In this document: positions 37,439 through 47,192 of the stretch, piece after piece
How the letters are laid out: each line of letters starts with the position of its first letter
Position numbering within the stretch: position 1 is the first letter of the stretch
Assembly (NCBI RefSeq): GCF_021403115.1
Contig: NZ_JAJSSH010000006.1
Location: forward strand, 124,001-188,000
Reading direction: 5' to 3'
Length of the DNA stretch: 64,000 nucleotides
From: Sphingobium sufflavum
Lineage (GTDB): Bacteria > Pseudomonadota > Alphaproteobacteria > Sphingomonadales > Sphingomonadaceae
The notes under the pieces: model-generated
Told to the model about the DNA's origin: nothing
What the model saw: only the letters and a program-made list of their open reading frames with translations
Database searches by the model: none
Position numbers and translations under genes: made by a program

Positions 37439-40400
37439 ATGACTGCCGAAGACGGGTTCGCCACATTGCCCAACACCGCCCGGCAGGGCCGACGGCATCC
37501 TCGCCTTTCCCGGCTGGCGCGTCTGCTGTGGACCACCGGCCTGATGACGCTGCCGCTCTCGGCAACGGCCAACCCCACGCTGGGCGAACAGTTCCGCAAC
37601 CCGCCGCAGAGCGCCCGTCCGCGGGTCTGGTGGCACTGGCTCAACGGCAATATCACGAGGGACGGGATCACCAAGGATCTGGCGTGGATGAAGCGCACCG
37701 GCATCGGCGGCGTGCAGACCTTCGACATTAATTTCAGCACGCCGACCGTCGTGAAGGACCGCCTGCTCTACATGACGCCACCCTGGAAGGAGGCGTTCCG
37801 CTTCGCCGCGCAGGAGGCCGACCGGCTGGGGCTGGAAATGACCATCGCCGCGTCGCCGGGATGGTCCGAAACGGGCGGGCCATGGGTCAGGCCCACCGAC
37901 GGCATGAAGAAGCTGGTGTGGAGCAGCACCGATGTGTCGGCCGCCCACCACTTCGACGGCAGGCTGGCCGCGCCTCCCGCCATAACAGGCCCCTATCAGG
38001 ATTTGCCGCTCGTCCCCGAACCGGGCGCAAAGGCGGAGGCCCCGCCCCACTATTATGCCGATGTCGCCGTCCTTGCCTATCCGGTCGCGACGGCGCGCGC
38101 CCTGCCCGTGCCGCGCATCACGGCCACGGACGGGACGGCGCTGGACGCCGGCACGCTGACGGATGGCCAGTTCACGGCAGCCATCACCCTGCCGAAAGGC
38201 GCGGAGCCGACCGTGCTGATATCCTATGACAAGCCGCAGACGGTGCGCGCCCTGACCCTGTTCGGCAATGGCAACAGCGACCTGTTCAACGGCGCATCGG
38301 TCACGGCGACGCTGGAAGCCCGCAACGGCGGCGCTGACTGGCGACCGATCGCGACGTTCCTGCCCAGCCTTGTGCCCACCACGGTCAGCTTTGCGCCCGT
38401 CACGGCGCGCGACTATCGCCTGCGCCTCACCCCGCGCACCAACCAGTCGCCCATCGACCGGGCGTCGGCGCCGGGCTATGCCGGGGTCAATTACGCCGCG
38501 CTCCTCGGAAATCGTCCCACCCAGTTCGCCGAACTGCGCCTGCTGGGCGAGGCGCGGGTCAACCAGTTCGAGGAGAAGGCCGGCTTTGCCGTCGCGCGGG
38601 ATTATGATGCGCTGGATGGCTCGGCTGGGCTGACCGACGCGGGAGTCATGCCATCCAAGGTGATCGACCTGACCGGCAGGCTGCGCGCCGACGGAACGCT
38701 GGACTGGAAAGTGCCGAGCGGCACCTGGCGGATCGTCCGGTTCGGCTATTCCCTGATCGGCAAGACCAATCATCCCGCGCCACAAGAAGCCACCGGCCTG
38801 GAAGTCGACAAGATGGATGGCGCGGCGGTGCGCGCCTATATGACCCATTATCTGGCCACCTATCGCGACACGGTGGGACCGGAATTGCTGGGCGCGCGCG
38901 GGATCAACGCGGTCCTGACCGACAGCACGGAGGTCGGATCGTTCAACTGGACGCCCAAGATGATGGAGCAGTTCCACAGGCTGCGCGGATATGACCCCCT
39001 GCCCTGGCTGCCTGCCCTGACCGGCGAGATCATCGGGTCGCGGGACCAGAGCGACCGGTTCCTCTACGACTTTCGCCGCACGGTCGCGGACCTCCACGCC
39101 AGCGAACATTATGGCACGGTCGCGGCGGTCGCGCATGAAAATGGCCTGAAAGTCTATGGCGAGGCGTTGGAGGGCTGGCGGGTGTCGCTGGGCGACGACA
39201 TGGACATGCGCCGCCATACCGATGTGCCCATGGCCGCGATGTGGACCTTTCCGCGCGAAACGGGGCCGCGCCCGCTGCTGATCGCGGACCTGCGCACCGC
39301 CGCCGCGACCGCGCACCTGCTGGGCAAGCCCTTTGTCGCGGCGGAATCCATGACATCCAGCCGCTATCCCTGGGCGCACGGCCCCGCCGACCTGCGGCGG
39401 ATCGTCGATACCGAATTCGTGCATGGCGTGAACCGGATCGTCATCCACACCTCCCCCCACCAGCCGGTCGACGACAAGCAGCCCGGCCTGTCGCTGCGCC
39501 ACATCGGCCAGTTCTTCACCCGGCATGAAAGCTGGGCGGACATGGCCGCGCCGTGGATTGACTATATCGCGCGCAGCAGCCTGATGCTGCAACAGGGGCG
39601 CAATGTCGCGGATGTCGCCTATTTCCTGGGCGAGGAAGCCCCCGCCGGGGCGCAGGCGATGGACGGCTATTTCCCCGATGTGCCGGTGCACAATGGCTAT
39701 GACCTCATCAATGCCAGCGCCGTCACCGACCTGCTCCGCGTGGACAAGGGCGACCTGATTTCATCCGGCGGCGCGCGTTACCGCCTGTTGTACCTGTCCG
39801 GCACCAGCGCCCGCATGACCCTGCCCGTCCTGACGAAGATCGCGCAACTGGCCGAACAGGGCGCGACCATCGTCGGCAACGCCCCGTCATCCTCGCCCAG
39901 CCTCGCCGACGATCCGAAGCTGTTCGATGCGCTGGTGCGGCGTCTGTGGAGCGGGCAGCCGGTGACGCAGATTGGCACGGGCCGGGTGATCGCGGGCAAG
40001 GATCTGCCCTCCGCGCTGCGCCAGATCGGCGTCGCGCCGGATTTCGTCGCGACTGCCGCTGCGGGCGCGGACGGGTCCAGCGCCGCCGCCGTCGATTTCG
40101 TGCATCGCGGCCTCGACGATGGCGACATCTATTTCCTGCGGAATCCCGCTTCCTCCCCGACCTCTGTGGAAGCGCGCTTCCGGGTCAGTGGCAGGGTGCC
40201 CGAACTGTGGAAAGCGGACACGGGGGAAAGCCGCCCGCTCAGCTACCGCATCGAAGGGGGACAGACCATCGTCCCGATCAACTTCGACGCGGAAGACTCC
40301 GCTTTCGTCGTGTTTCGGACGAAGGCGGAGAAGCCGTCCCATGTCGTGCCTGAGAGACACCTCGCCCCCGCCGCGTCTCTGGACGGGCCATGGACAGTCG

Positions 40401-40849
40401 CGTTCCAGCCGGGGCGCGGCGCACCGGCGACGCTGACCCTGCCTGCGCTCGCCCCGCTCAACGACAATGTACTGCCGGGCGTGCGCTATTTCTCCGGCGT
40501 CGCGACCTACCGGACCAGCTTTGCCGCGCCCAAGCGGAAAGCCGCGGGCAGTTCCCTGATCCTCGATCTCGGCCAGGTGGGCGATCTGGCGGAGGTGTCG
40601 ATCAACGGCCACCCGGTCGGCACGGTCTGGCATGCGCCCTATCGCATCGACATCGGCGGCCATGTGAAACCGGGCACGAACAAGGTGGAGGTCCGGGTCG
40701 CGAACCTGTGGGTCAACCGCCTGATCGGGGACGCCCACCCCGGCGCGGACAAGATCGGCTGGACCGCCGGCCCCATGTACAGGGCGGATGCGCCGCTCAG
40801 ACCCTCCGGCCTGATCGGGCCTGTCCGCCTGATGCAGGACGCAAAGTAG
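37439..40849 (+). CDS. GH106 alpha-L-rhamnosidase, exported
   Basis: The 1136-residue protein has a signal peptide (basic RRHPRLSRLARLLW, cleavage near SATA) and the GH106 layout. Near the N-terminus are WWHWLNGNITRDGITKDLAW and GGVQTFDI; later come the TIM-barrel segments TIAASPGWSETGGPWV, DSTEVGSFNWT and AESMTSSRYPW, and a C-terminal galactose-binding-like sandwich (SLDGPWTVAFQP, VSINGHPVGTVWHAPYRIDI). GH106 was founded on an enzyme from Sphingomonas paucimobilis. It releases L-rhamnose from flavonoid or saponin glycosides, or from polysaccharide. ATG 37439 follows GGGAGGGG. It is 86 bp upstream of a GH1 gene. Confidence 0.93.
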   Translation: MTAEDGFATLPNTARQGRRHPRLSRLARLLWTTGLMTLPLSATANPTLGEQFRNPPQSARPRVWWHWLNGNITRDGITKDLAWMKRTGIGGVQTFDINFSTPTVVKDRLLYMTPPWKEAFRFAAQEADRLGLEMTIAASPGWSETGGPWVRPTDGMKKLVWSSTDVSAAHHFDGRLAAPPAITGPYQDLPLVPEPGAKAEAPPHYYADVAVLAYPVATARALPVPRITATDGTALDAGTLTDGQFTAAITLPKGAEPTVLISYDKPQTVRALTLFGNGNSDLFNGASVTATLEARNGGADWRPIATFLPSLVPTTVSFAPVTARDYRLRLTPRTNQSPIDRASAPGYAGVNYAALLGNRPTQFAELRLLGEARVNQFEEKAGFAVARDYDALDGSAGLTDAGVMPSKVIDLTGRLRADGTLDWKVPSGTWRIVRFGYSLIGKTNHPAPQEATGLEVDKMDGAAVRAYMTHYLATYRDTVGPELLGARGINAVLTDSTEVGSFNWTPKMMEQFHRLRGYDPLPWLPALTGEIIGSRDQSDRFLYDFRRTVADLHASEHYGTVAAVAHENGLKVYGEALEGWRVSLGDDMDMRRHTDVPMAAMWTFPRETGPRPLLIADLRTAAATAHLLGKPFVAAESMTSSRYPWAHGPADLRRIVDTEFVHGVNRIVIHTSPHQPVDDKQPGLSLRHIGQFFTRHESWADMAAPWIDYIARSSLMLQQGRNVADVAYFLGEEAPAGAQAMDGYFPDVPVHNGYDLINASAVTDLLRVDKGDLISSGGARYRLLYLSGTSARMTLPVLTKIAQLAEQGATIVGNAPSSSPSLADDPKLFDALVRRLWSGQPVTQIGTGRVIAGKDLPSALRQIGVAPDFVATAAAGADGSSAAAVDFVHRGLDDGDIYFLRNPASSPTSVEARFRVSGRVPELWKADTGESRPLSYRIEGGQTIVPINFDAEDSAFVVFRTKAEKPSHVVPERHLAPAASLDGPWTVAFQPGRGAPATLTLPALAPLNDNVLPGVRYFSGVATYRTSFAAPKRKAAGSSLILDLGQVGDLAEVSINGHPVGTVWHAPYRIDIGGHVKPGTNKVEVRVANLWVNRLIGDAHPGADKIGWTAGPMYRADAPLRPSGLIGPVRLMQDAK

Positions 40850-40935
40850 CGAAATCGGCCCCACCCCAGCAAGCGCGTGACCGTCATGCGCTCGCCAGAA
40901 CCCCCTCCCCCATTGCGATTCAGGAGAAAGAACGA

Positions 40936-42312
40936 ATGTCTGTAGAAACCCCCAGCCTCAACCGCCGGACCCTCCTGACCGGGGCCGCGACCGCCGCCGC
41001 CGGGGCCGCCACCGCCATCGGCATGGCCAGTCCGCTGGCCGCTGCCGCGACAGCGGCCTCCGCCCGCCGCTTTCCCAAGGGCTTCCTGTGGGGCGCATCC
41101 ACGGCGGGCCACCAGATTGAGGGCAACAACGTCAATTCCGACCTGTGGCTGATGGAGAATATACAGCCCGCCACCTTCAAGGAGCGGTCGGGCGACGCAT
41201 GCGACAGCTATCATCGCATGGACGAGGACATCGCCCTGCTCAAGGCGATGGGCCTCAACGCCTATCGCTTCTCCATCGAATGGGCGCGGATAGAGCCGTC
41301 GCGCGGCCATTTCTCGCAGGCCGAACTGGACCATTACAAGCGTTTCATCGCCGCGCTGCGCAGGGCGGGGATCGCGCCGGTCGTGACCTTCTACCATGTC
41401 TCCGCACCGCGCTGGTTCGCGGAGGCCGGGGGCTGGCTGAACCCGGAATCGCCCGACCTGTTCGCCCGTTATTGCGACAGGGCCGCGCGGGAACTGGCGG
41501 CGGGCATGGCCTATGCCTGCACCATCAATGAACCGCAGGTGGGCCTGACCTATCGCTCGTTCGCGCAGAGCGGCGACTACTTCAAGAAGGGCGACGAGTT
41601 GCAGGAGCGCGCCCATGCCGCCGCGGCCAAGGCGACCAATGTCGAACGCTTCGTGACCATGAACCATCCCGCGATCAAGGAGATGACGCCGCAACTGATG
41701 CAGGCGCATGAGAAGGGCTATGCCGCGATCAAGGCGGTGCGGCCCGACCTGCCGGTCGGCGTCACGCTGAACCTCGTCGATTTCCAGCCGGGCAACGAGG
41801 GCAGCAAATATAAGGAATTGCGCGAGGTAGCCTATGGTCCCTGGCTGGCCTGCGCCAAGCGGGCGGGCGACTTCATCGGCGTGCAGACTTATCGCCAGAT
41901 CCGTATTCCGGGCAGCGGCGCGCCCCTGCCGCCCCCGCCCGAAGTGCCCTATGTCGACCAGAAGGATATGGTGGAGACGATCAAGCAGCCGACCGCGCTG
42001 CGCAACACCGTCGAATATGTCCATGAACAGACCGGCAAGCCGATCTTCGTCACCGAAAATGGCATCGAGACGCCCGACGACCGCCGCCGCGTCTGGCACA
42101 TCCCCGCCACACTGAAACATCTGCACGAGGCGATCGACAAGGGCGTGCCGGTGATCGGCTATATGCACTGGTCGCTGATCGACAATTTCGAGTGGCTGGC
42201 GGGGTTCGAGATGCAGTTCGGCCTCTCGACGCTAGACCACAAGACGTTCAAGCGGACCTTGAAGCCCAGCGCATCGGTCCTCGGCCGCATCGCCCGCGCG
42301 AACGCGGTCTAG
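40936..42312 (+). CDS. Tat-exported GH1 beta-glucosidase
   Basis: The 458-residue protein starts at ATG 40936 (AGGAGA upstream) with a twin-arginine signal (NRRTLLTGAATAAAGAATA). The GH1 fold shows FLWGASTAGHQIEG, acid/base Glu199 in TINEP and nucleophile Glu374 in FVTENG, with WSLIDNFEW at the aglycone end. It hydrolyses beta-glucosides or fucosides/galactosides. Next to the GH106 rhamnosidase it could finish removal of a rutinosyl or neohesperidosyl group. A long open frame reaching upstream to 40390 is antisense/out-of-frame to GH106 and not part of the protein. Confidence 0.93.
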   Translation: MSVETPSLNRRTLLTGAATAAAGAATAIGMASPLAAAATAASARRFPKGFLWGASTAGHQIEGNNVNSDLWLMENIQPATFKERSGDACDSYHRMDEDIALLKAMGLNAYRFSIEWARIEPSRGHFSQAELDHYKRFIAALRRAGIAPVVTFYHVSAPRWFAEAGGWLNPESPDLFARYCDRAARELAAGMAYACTINEPQVGLTYRSFAQSGDYFKKGDELQERAHAAAAKATNVERFVTMNHPAIKEMTPQLMQAHEKGYAAIKAVRPDLPVGVTLNLVDFQPGNEGSKYKELREVAYGPWLACAKRAGDFIGVQTYRQIRIPGSGAPLPPPPEVPYVDQKDMVETIKQPTALRNTVEYVHEQTGKPIFVTENGIETPDDRRRVWHIPATLKHLHEAIDKGVPVIGYMHWSLIDNFEWLAGFEMQFGLSTLDHKTFKRTLKPSASVLGRIARANAV

Positions 42313-42399
42313 GGGGTATCGGGGATGGTGGGGACGCGGCGTTCCGTCCCCACCGGAGCCGGGTTTTAGCGGCCGGTTGACGCGCCGATCTTAAAGACA

Positions 42400-42433
42400 A
42401 AGCCCCGCCGGAGAATATCCGGCGGGGCTTTTT
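42400..42433. terminator. Bidirectional Rho-independent terminator
   Basis: Perfect 13-bp stem AAGCCCCGCCGGA / TCCGGCGGGGCTT with loop GAATA, followed by T-rich sequence on both strands. It lies between the convergent GH1 gene and the truncated TonB receptor and serves both. Confidence 0.92.
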
Positions 42434-42474
42434 GCGACATGAAAGCGTCGCGGTTTTTCCTGAGACAGGAAGCG

Positions 42475-44445
42475 TCAGAACTTGCCCGTCAGGCTGAACA
42501 CGGCCGAGCGCGCCGGTCCGGGGACAGCCCAGCTCTCACCGGCCGAAGTGCGAACCGTCGTCACATATTTTTCGTTGAACAGGTTCTGCACGTTGATCTG
42601 CGCGGTAAAGCGGTCGTTGATCGGATAGGACGCCATCAGGCGCTGCGTGATGTAGCTCGGCGCCTTATAGACCGGAGCCGGCGTCAGGGGAGCCGCGACC
42701 AGCGTATATTGGCTGATCTGGAAGCTGCCCTGATAGCTGAGACCATAACCGACCTGCAGGCCGAACGGCAGGCGATAGGTGGTGAACACGCTGCCCGAAT
42801 GTTCCGCCGCATTGACGTTGCGCGCGCCGGCCAGAAGATCGGGGATCAGGCCCAACTGGATGTTCGCTTCGCGGGTCGTGTCGCTGACGCTCTGGATCGT
42901 ATAGGCGTCCAGATACATATAGTTGGCGGTCAGCGTCCAGGCGTCGGTGATGTTGCCCGATGCGCCGAACGAAACACCCTGCGAACGCTGCTTGCCTTCC
43001 GACACCTGATCCGGGCGGGTCGGATCGGCCGCCGGGCTGACGTTATAGTTGCGGTCGTTGCGGAACAGCGCGGCGCTGACCAGCATGCGCTTGTTGAACA
43101 GCTCCGCCTTGACGCCGATCTCGTAATTCTTCGTGACCTGCGGCGTCGAGGTGCAGGTGCCGATCACCGCCGCGACGTTCGGGGTCACCGTCGTGTTCGC
43201 CGGGACGGACTGGGTGCAGCTGTCGCTGATCGACGACTGCGACGGCAGCTTGGAATTGCCATGCGCGACGTAGAGGCTCATATTCTCCGTCGGCTTTACC
43301 ACGATGCCGATGCGATAGGAGAACAGGTCGCTCGTGATGCGGTTGGGGTTGTTCGCCGCGTTCGCGGTTGCCGTCGTCACCTGCCCCAGAGGCGCCGCCA
43401 CCGTGTTGCTGGTGTTGAAGCTGAACGTGAAATTCTGACCCTCGACATGATCGTAGCGGACGCCGCCGTTGATCTGCAACCAGTCGGTGATCTTCGCCGT
43501 GTCGAAGAAATAGGCCGAATAGGCGTTCTGACGGCCATTGGCCTGCGAGGCCCGGACAAGGTTGACGGGGCCAGTGTAGACATTGGTAACGACGATATAG
43601 CCAGCGACCGGCACCACCGTATCCGGGGTGGCGAAGTTGACGATCGGCAGCGCGGCGGCGGCGGTCGACGTACCATCCGCATTGCGCAGCAGGTTGCCCT
43701 GGTCCTGACGATATTTCTGCCACAGGGCCGATGCGCCCAGAACGAAGCTATGCTCGATCCCGCCGGTCTTCAGCGTGCCGATGATGTCGAACTGCTCATA
43801 GGCCGTCTCGTTGCGGATGAAACGCTGCACGCCGCGGCTGCCGGTCGGCTGATAATAGCCGACGGGGATCGCTGCCGCCGCGCCGGACACCGTGCTGGTG
43901 GTCGTGTTGCAGGACGTGACGGGATTGGGGATCGCCGCGGTCGGAACGGTGGCCGGGTTGTAGCCACCCGCCGTGCCGTTATCCAGACAGAAGGAACCAC
44001 CAATGTTGCTGGTGATCGTGTCCTGGCTGATATTCTCGTAACGCACCAGATTGCGGATGCGCAACGTGTCGCTGAACTCATGGCTGAAAATGCCCTGAAC
44101 CGAGTTGGTCTCGCTGTTCTGCTTGTCGAGATTTGCCGTGCCATAATAGGCGCGCAAGTTCTGCCCAGCGAGGAAACCGCCATAGCGCGGGAACCAGCGC
44201 GCGCCATATTGCGGAATCGAATGGTCGGTCAGATGGTCAAACTGGACCGTCAGGTTCGTCGGGCTGTCGATGCCGATGGTGATCGACGGCGACACGCCCC
44301 AGCGGTCGTAGAATTCACGGTCGCGGCGCGGCACGTCGTTCTGGTGATAGACGGCGTTCAGGCGGACAGCGATCAGGTCGTTCAGGCGGCGGTTGGCGTC
44401 GACCGTCACACGGTAATAATTGTCGGTGCCGATATGCCATCGGCC
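42475..44445 (-). pseudogene. TonB-dependent receptor lacking signal peptide and plug (5'-truncated)
   Basis: The frame encodes about 655 residues of outer-membrane barrel, ending with a proper C-terminus (INVQNLFNEKYVTTVR, final SLTGKF). The first recognisable receptor sequence is GTDNYYRVTVDANRR near 44430. Upstream the frame runs into unrelated sequence and a stop at 44464-44466. Signal peptide, TonB box and the whole plug domain, roughly the first 150-200 residues, are absent. The remaining strands resemble siderophore-type receptors. A possible GTG start at 44409 would give a leaderless, plugless barrel, so the gene is almost surely dead. The break marks the left edge of the mobile island. 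Confidence 0.85.
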
Positions 44446-44600
44446 TGTTTCTGGTGATCGGGCTTATTATCGCAATGCCGGTGGCGCTCGCCGTCATCTT
44501 AGGAGCGGCGCTTATAGCCGTTGCGATCATCGGGAGCCGATAGCGCCGCAGGCGAGCGCGGGAACTTGCAGGGCTGCGCTTTGCCGCCCATATTTGTCTG

Positions 44601-44885
44601 ATGGAAACCCCCCGCCGATACGTTGTTGACATCGCAAATTTGCAAACATGGTTCCCAACCCATCGGCATACCGCTGAGTTTTGGGAAGTGCTGGGCCGCG
44701 CTGTTGGTACATTCGGGTTTCTAGAAGAGACTTTGGGCAAAGCTATCTTTTCGTTCACTGCGACACGGTCCTATTCGGAAGAGGAAATCGGAACGGCCTA
44801 CGAGAAGTGGCTTCCAACACTAGAGCGCGCACTCTCGGATCAGCTCGGCAGTCTGATCGATGCATACGCGAAGGCTGTGCGCGAC
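44601..44885 (+). pseudogene. 5' part of a hypothetical protein gene, truncated
   Basis: From ATG 44601 the first ~95 residues (FPTHRHTAEFWEVLGRAVGT, FGFLEETLGKAIFSFTATR, KWLPTLERALSDQLGSLIDA) look like a helical hypothetical protein I have seen in sphingomonads and other alphaproteobacteria. The function is unknown. After about 44885 the same frame stays open to 45110, but that part is antisense to another gene fragment, so the protein is chimeric there. I place the break near 44880-44915. Confidence 0.55.
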
Positions 44886-44889
44886 CATG

Positions 44890-45140
44890 AGGCATCCACT
44901 TTGGAAAAAGGCCTCAACGGGGCGATAAGTCCGCTCTCCGGTCTGAGGGTCCGTTACGATCTCGAAGGAGTTGTCAGGGCCGCCATCCACTTTGGCGCGG
45001 GCGTCATCAGCAAGTCCAAGCGCGGTCAATATGTCGTCCTGGGCAAACCAGACGGCGCCGTTGTCGATCACGTAATGGACGGGATGGCCGTTGAACCGGA
45101 GATATTCTGACGGCTCTTCGGGGGCCGGTTGGTTGGTCAT
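44890..45140 (-). pseudogene. 5' part of a BRO-N-like/phage antirepressor-type gene, truncated
   Basis: From ATG 45140 on the minus strand the protein reads EYLRFNGHPVHYVIDNGAVW then FAQDDILTALGL, resembling the BRO-N domain of phage antirepressors (beta strand, W/F-x-A-x-D, ALG). The resemblance is from memory and weak. The frame continues to 44820, but its last ~25 residues are antisense to the plus-strand fragment 44601-44885. The gene therefore appears cut at the same junction. Confidence 0.45.
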
Positions 45141-45320
45141 GAAATTTCATTCTGTTGGTGTTGAAGGTAGCCCGTCCTCGTCAGGGCAGGCTGGTGGACC
45201 TTGGGTTCCCGGAGATGGGACCCGTTCAGGATTTTTGCGGGCCGGGGGTCGGCTGAAAGGGGGCGGGGGTACGCAAAGCCCTTGACGACGCCAAAGGGGA
45301 CCCGCGAAAAGATTGGGGCA

Positions 45321-45728
45321 ATGGTTGTATTTGATCCGCGTTGGGAAGGGGCGTCGATCCCCGACGAGCACTGGCACTTCCACAGGCAGCTTTTGGCACG
45401 TTACGGAATCGTAATGGCGCCGGGTGAGTTTAGTGGATTGTTACACGCGATCAGGACCAAAGAGGCCCTCCTGGTGAAACGCCAACCGCGCCGCCGTGCG
45501 ATCTATGCCTACAGGTTGCCTACAGCAAAGAAGATCATCTACGTCTTGGCGAGCAAGGACGTGCCGTACACAGCATGGCCGCCATCCGGCAAAATGAATG
45601 CCTTAAGAAAACTGGCTAGGGACCGGAGATTTTCTGGAGAGTGTCGATCAATAACAGAGTCCGAGTCTAGAAATATCGCATCGAGCGAAGCCGCCGATTT
45701 TGATTTCACTTTAATCAAAGCGCCGTAG
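45321..45728 (+). CDS. Hypothetical protein, 135 residues
   Basis: Unrecognised. From ATG 45321 (GGGGCA just upstream) the protein starts MVVFDPRWEGASIPDEHWHF, contains a basic central part (KRQPRRRAIYAYRL) and an internal VYVLAS-like hydrophobic strand, and ends in an acidic tail. It fits a small island protein; the KRQPRRRAIYAYRLPTAKKI part resembles phage/plasmid toxin- or DUF4258-like beta folds only loosely. An in-frame start at 45201 would add a low-complexity Gly/Arg leader. Confidence 0.45.
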   Translation: MVVFDPRWEGASIPDEHWHFHRQLLARYGIVMAPGEFSGLLHAIRTKEALLVKRQPRRRAIYAYRLPTAKKIIYVLASKDVPYTAWPPSGKMNALRKLARDRRFSGECRSITESESRNIASSEAADFDFTLIKAP

Positions 45729-46062
45729 GGAACCAGAAAGCGCCCGGAGGGGACCCGTAAACAATCGACATAACCTTGCGCAGGAACGCGACGGCTGCGG
45801 CTGGCGTCGATGGCGTGACGGGCTGTCCCGCTGTACCTTTCCGGCCGCGCTATGGCGGTCGGCAGCGATAGGGCACATTGGAGCGGTCGGCATTTCAGGC
45901 GCGTGTCGTCCACATTGGACATTGCCCTTCACCTGACTCGAAACTTGTAGGTTGTGAGGCAGGGTGGAAAGCCATGCCCAATCTGCCTCAAAAGATATGT
46001 TGACGAGTTGTGATGCAGGCCTCATAAGTGCGCCATATCTTCTGAGACACCGGAGCTACCTC

Positions 46063-46686
46063 ATGAGCCGCATCTCCTATTACCGTGTGTCCACTGGCGA
46101 CCAGAGCGTGGAAGCGCAGCGGCAGGCGCTTGGCGGTAACTTCGACAGGGAATTTGAGGACGTGGGCGTTAGCGGTGCCGTGAAGGCTGAGGACCGGCCC
46201 GGCTTCTCCCAGCTTCTCCGCTACGTCCGTGAAGGCGATACCATCCACGTCTATTCCATCGACCGTCTTGGCCGCGATGCGCTGGACGTGCAGGCCATGG
46301 TCCGTCGCTTACTGGACGAAGGCGTGACGCTGGACGTTCGGGGACTTGGGGTCATCGGACGGGGCGTAGGGGAACTGATCGTCGCCGTCCTAGCCCAGAT
46401 GGCGGACATGGAGCGCCATCGCATCCGTGAACGGTGCGAGAGTGGACGGGCGGCGGCGCGTGTAGCCCTTGCGGAGACTGGACGCACCCATAAGGGCAAG
46501 GTGAGCATGGGTAGACCGACTGGAAGGCGAGCTGGCAAGGAGGATGTAACGCCTGCCCAGGTGGTCGCATGGCGCCGTGAGAACTCAGCGAGCATTAAGC
46601 AGACGGCGGAACACTTCGGGGTCGGTAAGGCGACTGTGACGCGGTACTGTGCCGCTGCACTGACAGATAACGCCCAAGCGGCGTAA
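46063..46686 (+). CDS. Serine recombinase, resolvase/invertase family
   Basis: The 207-residue protein starts at ATG 46063 with ISYYRVSTGDQS; Ser10 is the catalytic nucleophile. It has the resolvase catalytic blocks GVSGAVKAEDRPGF, DTIHVYSIDRLGRDALDV and LAQMADMERHRIRERCESGR, then a C-terminal HTH (SIKQTAEHFGVGKATVTRY). Length and layout match small resolvases/invertases of transposons and plasmids. No inverted-repeat crossover sites or transposase were found next to it. It may be the resolution or inversion enzyme left from a larger element. Confidence 0.9.
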   Translation: MSRISYYRVSTGDQSVEAQRQALGGNFDREFEDVGVSGAVKAEDRPGFSQLLRYVREGDTIHVYSIDRLGRDALDVQAMVRRLLDEGVTLDVRGLGVIGRGVGELIVAVLAQMADMERHRIRERCESGRAAARVALAETGRTHKGKVSMGRPTGRRAGKEDVTPAQVVAWRRENSASIKQTAEHFGVGKATVTRYCAAALTDNAQAA

Positions 46687-46778
46687 CGCCTTGGTATCTG
46701 GGCGATGATCCCCCATCGCGGGCACTTCTCGCTGCTTCTACCGGAGAGGGATCATTGACTTGGATCACATCGTTGAAA

Positions 46779-47192
46779 TCAGGGATGAAGAAAGCGATAG
46801 GTGCGCCGCTCTGCAATCGGCTGGCCCCAAAGCGTCATCTGAGAGACAATGTTGACTGCCTTCGATGAGAACGTCCCTTCTGATTTCAGGCCGAGATTAT
46901 GAATATCGCCGTCTGGGGCATCGCAAATCTGACTGAAAGAAAATGCTCCCTGAGTGATCGTTATCCGTCGTTCTCGACAAGCCCCACGTTGCCTCCCGGC
47001 AAAGGCATTTTCGAACGTCTCCCGACTTGCAGCTTCCAAGCGGATTTTGGACCGGGTGACGCCCTTGGAAGTCTGCACAGTCATCTCGTACATGCCCCGT
47101 TCTGGAAACCCATCAGCAGCGCATGCGTGCTGTGCGCTTAGGCTTGCGAGAACGATAACTCCCATGCCGTAGACAAAACGTTTCAACTTCAT
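46779..47192 (-). CDS. Exported DUF3617-like protein
   Basis: The 137-residue protein has a signal peptide (MKLKRFVYGMGVIVLASLSA, cleavage after ACA). The mature part starts with a PERGMYEMTV segment resembling the PG-x-W/Y-x2-T start of DUF3617 proteins, has a Cys pair (GACRERRI, SQICDA) and ends with beta strands. Function unknown; the family is common in sphingomonad periplasms. ATG 47192 is chosen since it gives the signal; seven codons upstream are also open. Confidence 0.6.
   Translation of the reverse strand: MKLKRFVYGMGVIVLASLSAQHACAADGFPERGMYEMTVQTSKGVTRSKIRLEAASRETFENAFAGRQRGACRERRITITQGAFSFSQICDAPDGDIHNLGLKSEGTFSSKAVNIVSQMTLWGQPIAERRTYRFLHP

Noticed and set aside
37412..39691. 759-residue minus-strand frame antisense to GH106
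   Set aside because: Composition (Arg, Gly, His-rich) is that of a shadow frame; GH106 motifs lie on the plus strand.
44425..44432. 7-mer GGTGCCG shared with the tRNA-Thr 3' end as the second att site
   Set aside because: Too short, and it lies inside receptor coding sequence (GTDNYYR region) that is explained without integration.
42439..44457. 672-residue plus-strand frame across the TonB receptor
   Set aside because: Antisense shadow; barrel-strand pattern and the C-terminal Phe belong to the minus strand.
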